This document shows positions 29,102-41,031 of a stretch of 64,000 nt of DNA, piece after piece. A program made the position numbers and the translations under genes. The notes below the pieces were generated by a model, which saw nothing but the letters and a program-made list of their open reading frames with translations, searched no databases and was not told the origin of the DNA. The first letter of the stretch is position 1. Each line of letters begins with the position of its first letter. Source of the DNA: Klebsiella pneumoniae (GTDB taxonomy: Bacteria; Pseudomonadota; Gammaproteobacteria; Enterobacterales; Enterobacteriaceae); NCBI RefSeq assembly GCF_000742135.1, contig NZ_KN046818.1, positions 248,001 to 312,000 of the forward strand. Reading direction: 5' to 3'.

Positions 29102-30430
29102 TTATTGGGCGGTTTTATCAAACTTGCCCAGCACTTCGCGTTCATAGGCCAGCGCTTTTTTGCGATCGAACTTATGCTCCCACTTGGCGATAACCAGCAC
29201 CGCCAGCGCATTACCCACCACGTTCAGCGCGGTACGCGCCATATCGAGGATACGGTCGACGCCGGCAATAAAGGCAAGCCCTTCCAGCGGGATCCCGACG
29301 CTACCCAGGGTGGCCAGCAGCACCACGAAGGAGACGCCCGGCACGCCGGCGATCCCTTTCGAGGTCACCATCAGGGTCAGCACCAGGGTAATCTCCTGCC
29401 AGATAGAGAGGTCAATACCGTACAGCTGGGCGATAAAGATCGCCGCGATGCTCTGATACAGCGTTGAACCATCGAGGTTGAAGGAGTAACCGGTCGGCAC
29501 CACAAAGCTGGTGATCGACGCCGGCGCGCCGTAGGCTTCCATCTTCTCAATAATGCGCGGCAGTACGCTCTCCGAACTGGCGGTAGAATAAGCCAGAATC
29601 AGCTCATCTTTCAGGATGCGGATCAGGATCCAGATGCTCAGACCACACAGGCGCGCGACAATCCCCAGCACCACCAGCGCGAAGAACAGGATCGCAAAGT
29701 AAACCAGCAACACTAGCTTGGCCAGCGGCCACAGCGAGGCGAAACCGAAGGTGGCGACGGTTACCGAAATCAGGGCGAATACCCCGACCGGCGCATAGCG
29801 CATCACCATATGGGTGACTTTAAACATGGTCTCGGAGATAGAGCGGAAGACCGTCACCAGCGGCTCACGGTGGGTCGCCGGCAGCGAGGAGAGCCCCAGG
29901 CCAAACAGCACCGAGAAGAAGATAATCGGCAGCATATCGCCTTTCGCCATCGATGCCACGATATTGGTCGGCACCAGCGACAGGATGGTGCCCATCAGGC
30001 CGTGCGCATGGCTCTGCACTTCGGCGGTGGTGTTCTGATATTTCGAAATATCAACTGCCGCCAGCTGCGACATATCAATGCCCGTCCCCGGCTGGAAGAC
30101 GTTGGCCAGGGTGATACCCAGCACAATCGCCACCGTGGTGATCACTTCGAAATAGATAATGGTTTTGGCACCGATCCGCCCTAACTGTTTGGCGTCACCC
30201 ACGCCGGCAATCCCGACCACCAGGGTCGAAATGACAATCGGGACCACGATCATTTTAATCAGATGGATAAAGATATCGCCCGCCGGCGTCAGCAAATTGC
30301 TAATTAACCAATCGCGACTTTCAGCGTGGTAATGCAGATAACTGCCCAGAAGGATACCCAGCACCAGGGCTAGCAAAATTTGCCAAGCCAGACTGACTTT
30401 TTTTGTTTTCTTCACTACTGACTTCCTCAA
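29102..30430 (-). CDS. gltP: Glutamate/aspartate:proton symporter GltP
   Basis: GltP is a 442-aa inner-membrane DAACS carrier that imports glutamate and aspartate with protons. The re-entrant hairpin motif AYSTASSESVLPRI and the second one, TGYSFNLDGSTLY with MVTSKGIAGVPG, are intact. It is nearly identical to E. coli GltP, with a slightly longer lysine-rich N-terminus (MRKSVVKKTKKVSLAWQ). It is divergent from acs; in E. coli the nrf operon separates these genes, but none is present here. Confidence 0.96.
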   Translation of the reverse strand: MRKSVVKKTKKVSLAWQILLALVLGILLGSYLHYHAESRDWLISNLLTPAGDIFIHLIKMIVVPIVISTLVVGIAGVGDAKQLGRIGAKTIIYFEVITTVAIVLGITLANVFQPGTGIDMSQLAAVDISKYQNTTAEVQSHAHGLMGTILSLVPTNIVASMAKGDMLPIIFFSVLFGLGLSSLPATHREPLVTVFRSISETMFKVTHMVMRYAPVGVFALISVTVATFGFASLWPLAKLVLLVYFAILFFALVVLGIVARLCGLSIWILIRILKDELILAYSTASSESVLPRIIEKMEAYGAPASITSFVVPTGYSFNLDGSTLYQSIAAIFIAQLYGIDLSIWQEITLVLTLMVTSKGIAGVPGVSFVVLLATLGSVGIPLEGLAFIAGVDRILDMARTALNVVGNALAVLVIAKWEHKFDRKKALAYEREVLGKFDKTAQ

Positions 30431-30827
30431 TGAAAGGCACCATTCCTTTTCGTCATGGTACCCACTGCAGGGGGTATGAATTGTGTTGCGTTGCTTTGTG
30501 GGGTTATTTAACGCGCAATATCAGTATCATTTGCACGGCATGCTGCGCAAGCCTTTAAGAACAGGGCTTTCCTCTGCTTTTATGCATAAAGCAGCGAATT
30601 TCCCCCAGTTATATTGCATAAGTATTTGTAATAAAAAAAATTTCACAGCTTCCGTTTCTATAAATTCATTTGCGTAATTATTTCGCTTCAAAGTTTCATT
30701 TGATGAAATTTCACCCAGTTTAATCATTGCGTGATCTGCCCCCCAATTAACAAACAAAGCTGTCAAAACCCCTACTCTTAACGTTTGTTTGACATATATT
30801 TAACAAGTTCAAAGGAGAAAAAAAGCC
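30431..30827. promoter_or_regulatory. Divergent control region of gltP and acs
   Basis: Nearly 400 AT-rich bases separate gltP and acs. No protein-coding gene is supported. TTGACA at about 30789 and the half-site TGCGTGATCTGC near 30729 may be parts of the acs promoter and a CRP site, since acs is CRP-activated in E. coli, but spacing could not be settled by eye. A pyrimidine-poor leader with GGAG precedes the acs ATG. Confidence 0.5.
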
Positions 30828-32786
30828 ATGAGCCAAATTCACAAACACCCTATTCCCGCTAATATTGCGGAACGTTGCCTGATTAACCCGGATCAGTACA
30901 AGGCGCAGTACCAACAATCCATAACCGACCCTGATACATTTTGGGGCGAGCAGGGCAAGATCCTTGACTGGATGCGGCCCTATACCCTTGTAAAGAACAC
31001 CTCCTTCGCACCGGGTAATATTTCCATCAAATGGTATGAAGATGGCACCCTGAACCTCGCCGCTAACTGTCTCGACCGCCACCTCGCCGAACGCGGCGAT
31101 CAAACCGCCATCATCTGGGAAGGCGACGACGCCAGCCAAAGCAAGCACATCACCTACCGTGAACTGCATGCCGACGTGTGCCGTTTCGCCAATGTGCTGC
31201 TCGACCTCGGGATTAAAAAAGGCGACGTGGTTGCTATCTATATGCCGATGGTGCCGGAAGCCGCGGTGGCGATGCTGGCCTGCGCCCGCATCGGGGCAAT
31301 CCACTCGGTCATTTTCGGCGGCTTCTCGCCGGAGGCGGTGGCCGGACGCATTATCGACTCCAGCTCACGTCTGGTGATCACCGCTGACGAAGGGCTGCGC
31401 GCCGGTCGCGCCATCCCGCTGAAGAAAAACGTCGATGACGCGCTGAAAAACCCGAACGTGAAAAGCATTGAGCACGTGGTGGTCCTGAAACGCACCGGCG
31501 GCAATATCGACTGGCAGGAAGGCCGCGATCTGTGGTGGAGCGACCTGATTGCGAACGCCAGCGCCGAACACCGGCCCGTCGAAATGAACGCCGAAGATCC
31601 GCTGTTCATCCTCTATACCTCCGGCTCCACCGGTAAACCGAAAGGGGTGCTGCACACCACCGGCGGCTATCTGGTCTATGCGGCCACCACCTTTAAATAC
31701 GTTTTCGACTACCATCCGGGCGATATTTATTGGTGCACCGCCGACGTGGGCTGGGTCACCGGCCATAGCTATCTGCTGTACGGCCCACTGGCCTGCGGCG
31801 CCACCACCCTGATGTTCGAAGGGGTGCCGAACTGGCCTACGCCGGCGCGCATGTGCCAGGTCGTCGATAAGCATAAGGTCAGCATTCTCTATACCGCCCC
31901 GACGGCTATTCGCGCCCTGATGGCGGAAGGCGACAAAGCTATCGAAGGCACAGACCGCTCCTCGCTGCGCATTCTTGGCTCGGTCGGCGAACCGATTAAC
32001 CCGGAAGCCTGGGAGTGGTACTGGAAGAAGATCGGTAACGAGAAGTGCCCGGTGATGGACACCTGGTGGCAAACCGAAACCGGCGGCTTTATGATCACTC
32101 CGCTGCCGGGCGCGATTGAGCTGAAGGCCGGCTCCGCGACGCGTCCGTTCTTCGGCGTCCAGCCGGTGCTGGTGGATAACGAAGGCCTGCCGCTGGATGG
32201 CGCCACCGAGGGCAACCTTGCCATCGCCGACTCCTGGCCCGGCCAGGCGCGTACCCTGTTCGGCGACCATGAGCGCTTTGAGCAAACCTACTTCTCCACT
32301 TTCAAAAATATGTACTTTAGCGGCGACGGCGCGCGTCGTGATGAAGATGGCTATTACTGGATCACCGGCCGGGTGGATGACGTCCTGAACGTCTCCGGAC
32401 ACCGTCTGGGGACCGCCGAGATCGAATCGGCGCTGGTGTCGCACCCAAAAATCGCCGAAGCGGCGGTGGTGGGGATCCCGCATAACATCAAAGGCCAGGC
32501 CATCTATGCCTACGTGACGCTCAATCACGGCGAAGAACCGACGCCGGAGCTGTATGCCGAAGTGCGTAACTGGGTACGCAAAGAGATCGGTCCGCTGGCG
32601 ACGCCGGATGTGCTGCACTGGACCGATTCGCTGCCGAAAACCCGCTCGGGCAAAATCATGCGCCGCATTCTGCGTAAGATTGCCGCAGGCGACACCAGCA
32701 ACCTCGGCGATACCTCGACCCTCGCCGATCCTGGCGTCGTGGAAAAACTGCTCGAAGAGAAGCAGGCCATTACCATGCCATCGTAA
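30828..32786 (+). CDS. acs: Acetyl-coenzyme A synthetase Acs
   Basis: Acs (652 aa) converts acetate, ATP and CoA to acetyl-CoA through acetyl-AMP and scavenges low acetate. The adenylation core shows [23 protein letters not shown] and [18 protein letters not shown]; the acetylatable lysine that controls activity lies in the C-terminal motif [11 protein letters not shown]. It heads the acs-yjcH-actP operon. A small hairpin follows its stop. Confidence 0.97.
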   Translation: MSQIHKHPIPANIAERCLINPDQYKAQYQQSITDPDTFWGEQGKILDWMRPYTLVKNTSFAPGNISIKWYEDGTLNLAANCLDRHLAERGDQTAIIWEGDDASQSKHITYRELHADVCRFANVLLDLGIKKGDVVAIYMPMVPEAAVAMLACARIGAIHSVIFGGFSPEAVAGRIIDSSSRLVITADEGLRAGRAIPLKKNVDDALKNPNVKSIEHVVVLKRTGGNIDWQEGRDLWWSDLIANASAEHRPVEMNAEDPLFILYTSGSTGKPKGVLHTTGGYLVYAATTFKYVFDYHPGDIYWCTADVGWVTGHSYLLYGPLACGATTLMFEGVPNWPTPARMCQVVDKHKVSILYTAPTAIRALMAEGDKAIEGTDRSSLRILGSVGEPINPEAWEWYWKKIGNEKCPVMDTWWQTETGGFMITPLPGAIELKAGSATRPFFGVQPVLVDNEGLPLDGATEGNLAIADSWPGQARTLFGDHERFEQTYFSTFKNMYFSGDGARRDEDGYYWITGRVDDVLNVSGHRLGTAEIESALVSHPKIAEAAVVGIPHNIKGQAIYAYVTLNHGEEPTPELYAEVRNWVRKEIGPLATPDVLHWTDSLPKTRSGKIMRRILRKIAAGDTSNLGDTSTLADPGVVEKLLEEKQAITMPS

Positions 32787-32807
32787 GTAAGGACCGATTC
32801 CCTACAC

Positions 32808-32829
32808 CCTCTCCCCTTCCGGGGAGAGG
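32808..32829 (+). other. Hairpin between acs and yjcH
   Basis: CCTCTCCCC (32808-32816) pairs with GGGGAGAGG (32821-32829) around a four-base loop. A-rich sequence rather than a U-run follows, so it may partially attenuate or stabilise the operon message. The acs-yjcH gap (183 bp) holds no gene. Confidence 0.5.
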
Positions 32830-32969
32830 ATAAAAATAAGTCCCTCCCCCAGGATTTCACTCGCAGGAACGCCGTCAGCAACACCTGTCCCGGCTCCGTC
32901 GCCGGAGGGGTTGCTGTCGCCAGCGTCCGCCGAGTGGATGACGAAAGGGAGACCTCTGGAGACGCTAAG

Positions 32970-34933
<1,964 letters not shown>

Positions 34934-34941
34934 TCGTCCTC

Positions 34942-34971
34942 TCCCTTCCCCGGCATCGTTCGGGGAAGGGA
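34942..34971 (+). terminator. Terminator after actP
   Basis: TCCCTTCCCCG (34942-34952) pairs perfectly with CGGGGAAGGGA (34961-34971), followed by TTCTCCCCT. It lies between convergent actP and the fimbrial operon. Confidence 0.75.
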
Positions 34972-34979
34972 TTCTCCCC

Positions 34980-36077
34980 TCAGTTATAAGTAAAGGTGAT
35001 CACCCCGGTGGCGTTGGCTGTCCCCGCGGTCACCGCGCTCCCCGTCCTGTAATAGTTAGTGGATAAGGCGAGCGTCTGCATGGCCGCTGCGCCTCCGGGG
35101 CTGTCGGGGTTGGTGAAATAGCTGTAGCTGGCATCCGCGCCGCTGTTGGTCACCGTCGCGCGGCTCGAAGTATAGAGGCTGATATCGGTATTTAACGGCA
35201 GTGCTTTGCCATTCAAATTTAACTGCACTCCCACGCCAGTGGCGGCATTCTGTTCCGCCGTGAGGGCCATCACCGTATTGTCAGGGTTATCCCCGCTTGC
35301 AGAAGCAGCCGCCACACGCATCGAAACGTTAGTTCCCGGCTCGCAGGAGAGGCTCAGAGACTGCCGCGCGCTACCCACCTTCGTCGCGGTATTAAACTCA
35401 CTGGCATTGATGCTGCCCATGGAAAAACTGAGATTATTGCTACCGACAATACACCCCATCGGGATTAGCTGGATGCTGGTGGTGCCGCTGATGTGCAGTT
35501 GTGAAATAGCGATGGTCCCCTTTTTATCCTTGGCCGATACCGTGGCCACCGGGTCGCTGAACGATAATTGACTCTTGCTGGCGATGGCGCCGCCGGTGGC
35601 CACCAGCTGCAGCTGATACGCCGGGGTATAATGAGTCGACGCGAAAGAGTCGAAAAGACCTGTCGGCTTTCCGAGGTAATAATTCACATCACCAATATAA
35701 TGCACCTGCGAGTCGGGGCTGAAATCATCGGTGTCATCGCCATATTCACCGCTGATATTGAGCCACACCTTGACGCGGATACCGATCCCCTGCACCGAGG
35801 TGGCATAGATATTATCCCCTATCAGTGCCCCGGCATTGTTCGAGGACCAGGCAAAAACCGCGTAGGTGCTCCCCTCACAGTTAAGCAATTCCGTTTGCGA
35901 GCGCGTAATCTTCCCCGAGTCATACAGTACCGTCCCTGCGGTATAGCTCCCGGCATTGACCAGGATCTTTTCCGGCAGGTTGGTCATCGAGACATCGCCA
36001 TAGTTGGTTCCCGTGCAGGCCGCCCAGCTATAGACGGGACACAGTGCCAATATGAGCAATAAGATCAGTTTTTTCAT
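34980..36077 (-). CDS. Fimbrial tip adhesin of a chaperone-usher operon
   Basis: A 365-aa two-domain protein: a signal peptide (MKKLILLLILALCPVYSWA), an N-terminal lectin-like domain (about 21-190) and a C-terminal pilin domain (about 205-365) ending GVITFTYN, the incomplete Ig fold completed by the neighbouring subunit. This layout is that of FimH-type adhesins. It is the last gene of the operon. AGGG lies six bases before the ATG at 36077; longer in-frame starts to 36113 lack a signal-peptide-like N-terminus. The receptor is unknown. Confidence 0.85.
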   Translation of the reverse strand: MKKLILLLILALCPVYSWAACTGTNYGDVSMTNLPEKILVNAGSYTAGTVLYDSGKITRSQTELLNCEGSTYAVFAWSSNNAGALIGDNIYATSVQGIGIRVKVWLNISGEYGDDTDDFSPDSQVHYIGDVNYYLGKPTGLFDSFASTHYTPAYQLQLVATGGAIASKSQLSFSDPVATVSAKDKKGTIAISQLHISGTTSIQLIPMGCIVGSNNLSFSMGSINASEFNTATKVGSARQSLSLSCEPGTNVSMRVAAASASGDNPDNTVMALTAEQNAATGVGVQLNLNGKALPLNTDISLYTSSRATVTNSGADASYSYFTNPDSPGGAAAMQTLALSTNYYRTGSAVTAGTANATGVITFTYN

Positions 36078-36096
36078 ACCCATCCCTGTCGAAACG

Positions 36097-36645
36097 TTAT
36101 TTGTAGGCCACATCGAACGTGGCGGTAAACCCGACCATCCCGGACCTTACCTGGCCATAAGGCGAAAACATACGTGCCACCATATTAAAGGTATGGATAT
36201 CCGCATCGTCCCCAAAGGTATAGAGATACTGGTCGCCGGGGCCAAGGGGCTGCTGGTCGGCCATGCTCTGCAGCTGCAAACCGACGCCGCTGGCACCGTT
36301 GCTGCCAGTCTGGAAGTTTTTATAGATTGAAGCGTGGGTGCTATCGAAGCTGGTGCCGCTAAACGCGATGGTCACCGCCGACGCATCGGCGGAACAGCTG
36401 GAAAAGACCAGCTTAACCGGCACGCTGGCGCCGCTCGCCCCGGCATGTCCGGAGAACGTCTGCGAGGAGGCGGTGCCTAAATCGATACTGTTCGACGGCT
36501 CCACGGCCACCTCACAGGAAGGCGCTTCGATGGTGCCCGTGACGTTAAAATTGACCGTGCTGCTGCCCTCATAAGCCAGCGCCGGAAGGGAGAGCAGCAA
36601 AATGGCCACCAGGAGGCCCCTTGTGCTGCCGTCTCGCATATTCAT
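36097..36645 (-). CDS. Minor fimbrial subunit
   Basis: A 182-aa pilin-family protein with a signal peptide (ending near LPALA) and the conserved pilin pattern: GTIEAPSCEVAV near the N-terminus, a second cysteine in LVFSSCSADA, and a beta-zipper-type C-terminal strand ATFDVAYK. It lies between usher and adhesin and is probably the tip or linker subunit. The start at 36645 follows GAGGGG by five bases; the open frame continues to 36690 and would overlap the usher stop. Confidence 0.85.
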   Translation of the reverse strand: MNMRDGSTRGLLVAILLLSLPALAYEGSSTVNFNVTGTIEAPSCEVAVEPSNSIDLGTASSQTFSGHAGASGASVPVKLVFSSCSADASAVTIAFSGTSFDSTHASIYKNFQTGSNGASGVGLQLQSMADQQPLGPGDQYLYTFGDDADIHTFNMVARMFSPYGQVRSGMVGFTATFDVAYK

Positions 36646-36680
36646 ATCAGCCCCTCTTCCATGTTGAAAACCTGCATCCA

Positions 36681-39260
36681 TTACCGACATTCGGCCTGAT
36701 AGAACAGAATATCGTCGCCAAGGGCCATGCCGGAGAAGTCATAATGAACGGTGCACTGCTCACTGCTTTTCTCCCCCCAGCGCGCTAACAGCTGGCCTTT
36801 TTTCTGCAGCCCCGTTAGATACACCTGCCCCTCATCGCCAACGATATTGCTGCGCGACGCGCTACCGTGATCATTATCGAGGGTCACCAGCGCGCCGAAA
36901 GGCACCACGCCATTGCGGGTACGCAGGGTGAGCATCGCCTTATAGCCAATTCGCGTGTCGTACTTCACTTTGACGATCGCATTGCGCGTCGGAACCACCG
37001 TTCTGGCGACGTTATCCACTTCAGCGCCAGGTATTTCCTGTTCATCCAGCGCCAGGCTGTTACGATGGTACGGACGGACGTAAGGCACCACCGCATATCC
37101 GGCGGCATCCGTCGTCACGTTTGTCTGACCGCGCACTGTCACATCGCTGACGCCAGGCGTTTCGACCAGCGCAGAACTCTCGCCCAGAAACCGTGATAGC
37201 GTGAGTCCGCCCGCATGGGCGACCATGCCCCCGCGCAGCGAATAGTTGTAGTGATTGCTGTAGCGGTCGTAGCCATAGCCGCCAGCCACATCCCCTTTCG
37301 AACCCTGGTAGTTGACGCTGAGGTTGCCGGAGGTGCTTTTATCCTGCGTGTTGTACCCTTCCAGTACGCTCCAGTTCAGGGAACGATCCTCGAACGCCGA
37401 GCCGTTGAGCCCCACGCTGTGCGTGGTGTCGTTATGCCGACCATGGTTCAGGGTGTAATTTGCCGAAAGCGTCTCACCAAGCGGAATACTTAACGTCAGG
37501 GAGACGACCGTATCGCTGGATGGCCGGTTATTGCTGCTGTCATCGGTACGTTGCACATTGCGGTTATAGGAATAGTTAATAAAGTAGGAGGCCTTGCCAA
37601 TCGACCCGCTATAGCCCACGCCCACCGATTCCATACGCGAACTGTCCCAGTAGGTCTCATTGACCAACGAAAGCGAGAGCGAACCATAGCCAAACAGCGT
37701 CTGCGACAACGATGCGTCAAACCGGCCTTTCGTTCTGCCGCTCTGCGTACAGCAGTCGCGCTGTGTGGAAGAGTTATCGACAAAGTCCTGAAACGAATAA
37801 TATCCCGAGGTGGAGTAGCGATAACCGGCCACGGAAAAGCTGGTGCCCGTCTGCAGAAAGCTTTTACTGAAGCGGACGCGATACGATTGCCCTTGCTCTT
37901 TACTGGTTGACGAGGCCGTATCGCTGGTTTTCACGTCGGCCCACGACTGAGAGCCATCAAACGACAGCGCACCGATAGTACCGAGGTTAAAGCCAGCGCC
38001 TAACAACAGGTTGGTATATTTATCTTCCGCCTGCTGGAAACCAGTATAAAGAGTGATGTTGCTGGTGGCGCCATAGGCCAGGGAAGACTGAATAAAGTTA
38101 TATTCTTTATCGTCGGAGCTACCCGATCGCGTCCTGCCGCTGCTCAGCGCATAGTCCAGCTGGCCCTCACGTTGCAGGATCGCCAGCGACGCGAAAGGCA
38201 CCACAAAGTTTTGCTCGCTGCCGTCAGACTCTTTAATGTTGACGTACAGGTCGCCGGCGCTGCCGGTGGCGTACAGATCGTTAATTTCAAAGGCGCCGGG
38301 AGCAACGGTGGTTTTATAAATGCTGTAACCATTCTGATAAACCGAGACCTCCGCGGTGGTGCGCGCGATCCCTCGAATCGTCGGCGCAAAGCCATGCAGG
38401 CTATCCGGCAGCATCTCTTTGTCCGAACTGAGCTGCAGACCGGTAAAACTCAAACTGTCGAAAATGCCGGAAGAGGTATACGTATTACCGACCACCAGCT
38501 GGCTGCGTAGGGTGTGAATATCGCGGGCAAGATAGGAGTAAACCGACTCCCAGCGGCTGTTGTTATCGCTGTGGCTATAGGTGCTGTAGTTGCGCAGGCG
38601 CCATGGTCCCAGATTCAGCCCAGGCTGCAGGCTGACGAACTGACTGTCGATAGTGGCGCCGTTATGCCGCGGCGCATTACGCTGCCCGGTGACGCTATAG
38701 TTGAGAAGACCGGCATTGATCCCCTGTTGCCACTGGCTCTCGGGAATATAGTCTCTGGGGCGATTCAGCATGGCGGCCTGCGGCACGGTAAAATCAATGC
38801 GCTGCTGGGCAAGAGATACCGAGAACGTCATCCCGGGGATCGCCGACAGCCGGGCGCAGGTTTCCCCTGCCTCGAACAACTGCGGATAGGCGGTGGTATT
38901 AATCAACCATGAATTCAGATACTCCGCGGACAGGCAGGGAGAAGCAGTCGCGCCTGCGTCATGGCTAATTTCCTGAAAAGTCAGCGAGTCTGAACTGACG
39001 TACTTATCGTTGATGTAAACATCCAGGTGATAGGTGCCCGGCGGTATGCCATCTTGCGAAAAATAGGATAGATCAACCGAAGCCGCAGGACTCTCGGCGA
39101 CTTCGAGTAAATTTGGGTTGAAATATTCGCCGGCCTCCGCGCGAGAGGGTAGAGTACTTAGACACAGAATAATAGCGACGCAGATACTTTTAGTTGAAAA
39201 TAGCAGCTCAACGCTACTGAATGATAGCGGTATATTTCTTCCCTGACATACCATAATCAT
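36681..39260 (-). CDS. Outer-membrane fimbrial usher (FimD/PapC family)
   Basis: An 859-aa usher that translocates and assembles the pilus. After a signal peptide ending near RAEA, the N-terminal chaperone-binding domain begins EYFNPNLLEV; then comes the beta-barrel and plug, with RSQLVVGNTYTSSGIFDSLSF and YGATSNITLYTGFQ recognisable, and C-terminal domains with a cysteine pair in QCTVHYDFSG and AECR. Its start overlaps the chaperone stop by about 45 bases. Orientation and order (major subunit, chaperone, usher, minor subunit, adhesin) are typical. Confidence 0.92.
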   Translation of the reverse strand: MIMVCQGRNIPLSFSSVELLFSTKSICVAIILCLSTLPSRAEAGEYFNPNLLEVAESPAASVDLSYFSQDGIPPGTYHLDVYINDKYVSSDSLTFQEISHDAGATASPCLSAEYLNSWLINTTAYPQLFEAGETCARLSAIPGMTFSVSLAQQRIDFTVPQAAMLNRPRDYIPESQWQQGINAGLLNYSVTGQRNAPRHNGATIDSQFVSLQPGLNLGPWRLRNYSTYSHSDNNSRWESVYSYLARDIHTLRSQLVVGNTYTSSGIFDSLSFTGLQLSSDKEMLPDSLHGFAPTIRGIARTTAEVSVYQNGYSIYKTTVAPGAFEINDLYATGSAGDLYVNIKESDGSEQNFVVPFASLAILQREGQLDYALSSGRTRSGSSDDKEYNFIQSSLAYGATSNITLYTGFQQAEDKYTNLLLGAGFNLGTIGALSFDGSQSWADVKTSDTASSTSKEQGQSYRVRFSKSFLQTGTSFSVAGYRYSTSGYYSFQDFVDNSSTQRDCCTQSGRTKGRFDASLSQTLFGYGSLSLSLVNETYWDSSRMESVGVGYSGSIGKASYFINYSYNRNVQRTDDSSNNRPSSDTVVSLTLSIPLGETLSANYTLNHGRHNDTTHSVGLNGSAFEDRSLNWSVLEGYNTQDKSTSGNLSVNYQGSKGDVAGGYGYDRYSNHYNYSLRGGMVAHAGGLTLSRFLGESSALVETPGVSDVTVRGQTNVTTDAAGYAVVPYVRPYHRNSLALDEQEIPGAEVDNVARTVVPTRNAIVKVKYDTRIGYKAMLTLRTRNGVVPFGALVTLDNDHGSASRSNIVGDEGQVYLTGLQKKGQLLARWGEKSSEQCTVHYDFSGMALGDDILFYQAECR

Positions 39261-39903
39261 TAATCACGCTCCATGTGATCTCTTTTTTTCCTGTCGCCGA
39301 CAGGCTACTCTGCACGGGTATTTTTAATGTGGAAAACGGGGCAGCAAACCATGCGCCAGAAATATTTTTACCGTTAAGGCTAACCTGTGAGAAATTCATA
39401 TACAGCGGTGAGTTATTTTTTACCGTCACCGACGTCCCCTCTTTCCCCCACTGTAATTTTTCAGCGTACGATTCCGGTGTATTACCTTTTAACGCAGCGG
39501 GTCGATAAATCAATTTTATTTTCGAATTAATCGCAAACTGTACGACATTTTTATCAGGTACATACTCTGTTGCCGGGATCCCTTTAATATTGAGCCAAAA
39601 CATCGACTCGCGATCGTCGGGTAATTTCTTTCCTGATCGAACTACGCGGACAAATCCTTTCTCCCCGGCTTTGAGACGAAACAGCGGCGGCGTAATAATA
39701 AATGCGTCTTTGGCGGGTGAGGCTGCATCAACCACCGAGAGCCAGGACTGAACGATATTGCTGTTCTGATCTTTATTCTCAACCGTTATTACAGCGTTAT
39801 TTTTCGTACCATCAAAAACCAGACGCGTACCGCCAACGACCACGCTGGCCTGCGCGAAGGAAGAAGACAGCAATAAACCGATCGCAAAAAAAGGATATCT
39901 CAT
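39214..39903 (-). CDS. Periplasmic fimbrial chaperone (FimC/PapD family)
   Basis: A 229-aa periplasmic chaperone with a signal peptide (ending SSFAQA-SVVV). The two Ig-like domains show the family features: GTRLVFDGTKNNAVITVENK with the subunit-anchoring Arg, LFRLKAGEKGFVRVV, ESMFWLNIKGIPA and KIKLIYRPAAL with the conserved Lys and Arg of the chaperone signature. It stabilises subunits by donor-strand complementation and delivers them to the usher. It sits between the major subunit and the usher. Confidence 0.93.
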   Translation of the reverse strand: MRYPFFAIGLLLSSSFAQASVVVGGTRLVFDGTKNNAVITVENKDQNSNIVQSWLSVVDAASPAKDAFIITPPLFRLKAGEKGFVRVVRSGKKLPDDRESMFWLNIKGIPATEYVPDKNVVQFAINSKIKLIYRPAALKGNTPESYAEKLQWGKEGTSVTVKNNSPLYMNFSQVSLNGKNISGAWFAAPFSTLKIPVQSSLSATGKKEITWSVINDYGMSGKKYTAIIQ

Positions 39904-39963
39904 ATGTTTAATTTAAGGGGAATAGCAGGCGATTCCCCTTTCTCCATTCAACAAGAAGCCGAA

Positions 39964-40503
39964 TTAATGATAGGTCACGTTATAAGTCACGGTTGTCTGA
40001 ACGGTACCTTTCGTCGGATCGGCATCACCCGATTTCACCATTTTTACGGTGAACGGAATGGTTGCTGCACCCGAAGAGATATCAACATCAGAACCCTCTT
40101 CGTTATTCTTCATCACATTGCCCGCTTCGTCGAAAAGGGCCACAGCGACGCCGGTTGCCGGCTCATCAGTTGCCTGGTTTTTAAAATAATCGCTGTTCGC
40201 GCTATCGGAAACACCGCCAAAAGTGACGCGGGCGATACTGTTGCCACCTTCTTCCGCGGTCGGGCAATCAGCTAAGCTAAAGGAGAAGTTCTTGGCAGCG
40301 CCGAAGGTATACGCTTTCAGATCCGCCACTGAGGTGGTGCCCATATCAATAGCCGTTACACCGCCATCAATGGTCGCCGTACAGGTGGTATCGGAAACAA
40401 TACCATTAAAGGTAATGGTGTTATCAGCCTGCGCAACGGTAGACAGCGCGCTGCAGGCAGAGAAAATCAGGGCACCCGCCAGAAATTTTTTACTCATCTT
40501 CAT
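39964..40503 (-). CDS. Major fimbrial subunit
   Basis: A 179-aa type-1-like pilin: signal peptide ending near VAQA, mature start DNTITFNGIVSDTTC with the first conserved Cys, second Cys in FSLADCPTAEEGG, and the C-terminal beta-zipper TTVTYNVTYH. As the first gene of the operon it is the likely shaft subunit. The ATG at 40503 has GGGA at good spacing; earlier in-frame ATGs up to 40533 add a non-hydrophobic stretch. The mature protein is rich in Asp and Glu, giving an acidic fibre surface. Confidence 0.9.
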   Translation of the reverse strand: MKMSKKFLAGALIFSACSALSTVAQADNTITFNGIVSDTTCTATIDGGVTAIDMGTTSVADLKAYTFGAAKNFSFSLADCPTAEEGGNSIARVTFGGVSDSANSDYFKNQATDEPATGVAVALFDEAGNVMKNNEEGSDVDISSGAATIPFTVKMVKSGDADPTKGTVQTTVTYNVTYH

Positions 40504-40957
40504 ATTTATTCCCATATCCATTATAAACGACAATCAGTCCGTCAATTGTTTTATGCAGCGATATTAGAGAATGAAATTCAAGCAGCGCGGCGTCATGCAT
40601 GTATTTACATGACATATGGTTTATGACAATTAATATTATTCATAAATAAACGACCAGCATTTGAATCCATTCAATAATACAAGCTCGCGTAAAAATAATA
40701 ACTAGCATGAGGTAAGAACTCAATTATTAATGTAAAAATTGATTTTTTGCGACATAACATCGCAACGCATGAGTGGCCATACTCAAAACCATAAAAATCA
40801 AATAGTTATAAAGTTATAAAATTCGCAAAGATAATTGGATATTTATATAATATTTACCCCATAATTAAATACGGGCATGCAGAGAAACATTTAGTTACAA
40901 AGTCAGTGCTGATATAAGAATTGGCTTAATCTTTTATGATGAACCGTTAAATGCATC
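40504..40957. other. AT-rich non-coding region upstream of the fimbrial operon
   Basis: About 450 bp with markedly low GC content compared with everything around it. No open frame of merit occurs. It must contain the fimbrial promoter. No pair of invertible-element-type repeats like those of fimA could be found and no recombinase gene is nearby, so phase inversion is not supported. The composition suits H-NS silencing. Confidence 0.55.
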
Positions 40958-40992
40958 AATAACAAAAACAGGGAATAGCCGATAGCTATTCC
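40958..40992 (-). terminator. Terminator of the cidAB-like operon
   Basis: GGAATAGC (40972-40979) pairs with GCTATTCC (40985-40992); on the minus strand the stem is followed by CTGTTTTTG, a U-run, about 40 bases after the cidB-like stop. Confidence 0.75.
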
Positions 40993-41031
40993 TCTCCTCA
41001 ATATTTATTAACATTCACTCTGGCGATAATG

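Noticed and set aside
40504-41031. Invertible fim-type switch upstream of the fimbrial operon
   Set aside because: No pair of matching inverted repeats and no recombinase gene could be found in the region.
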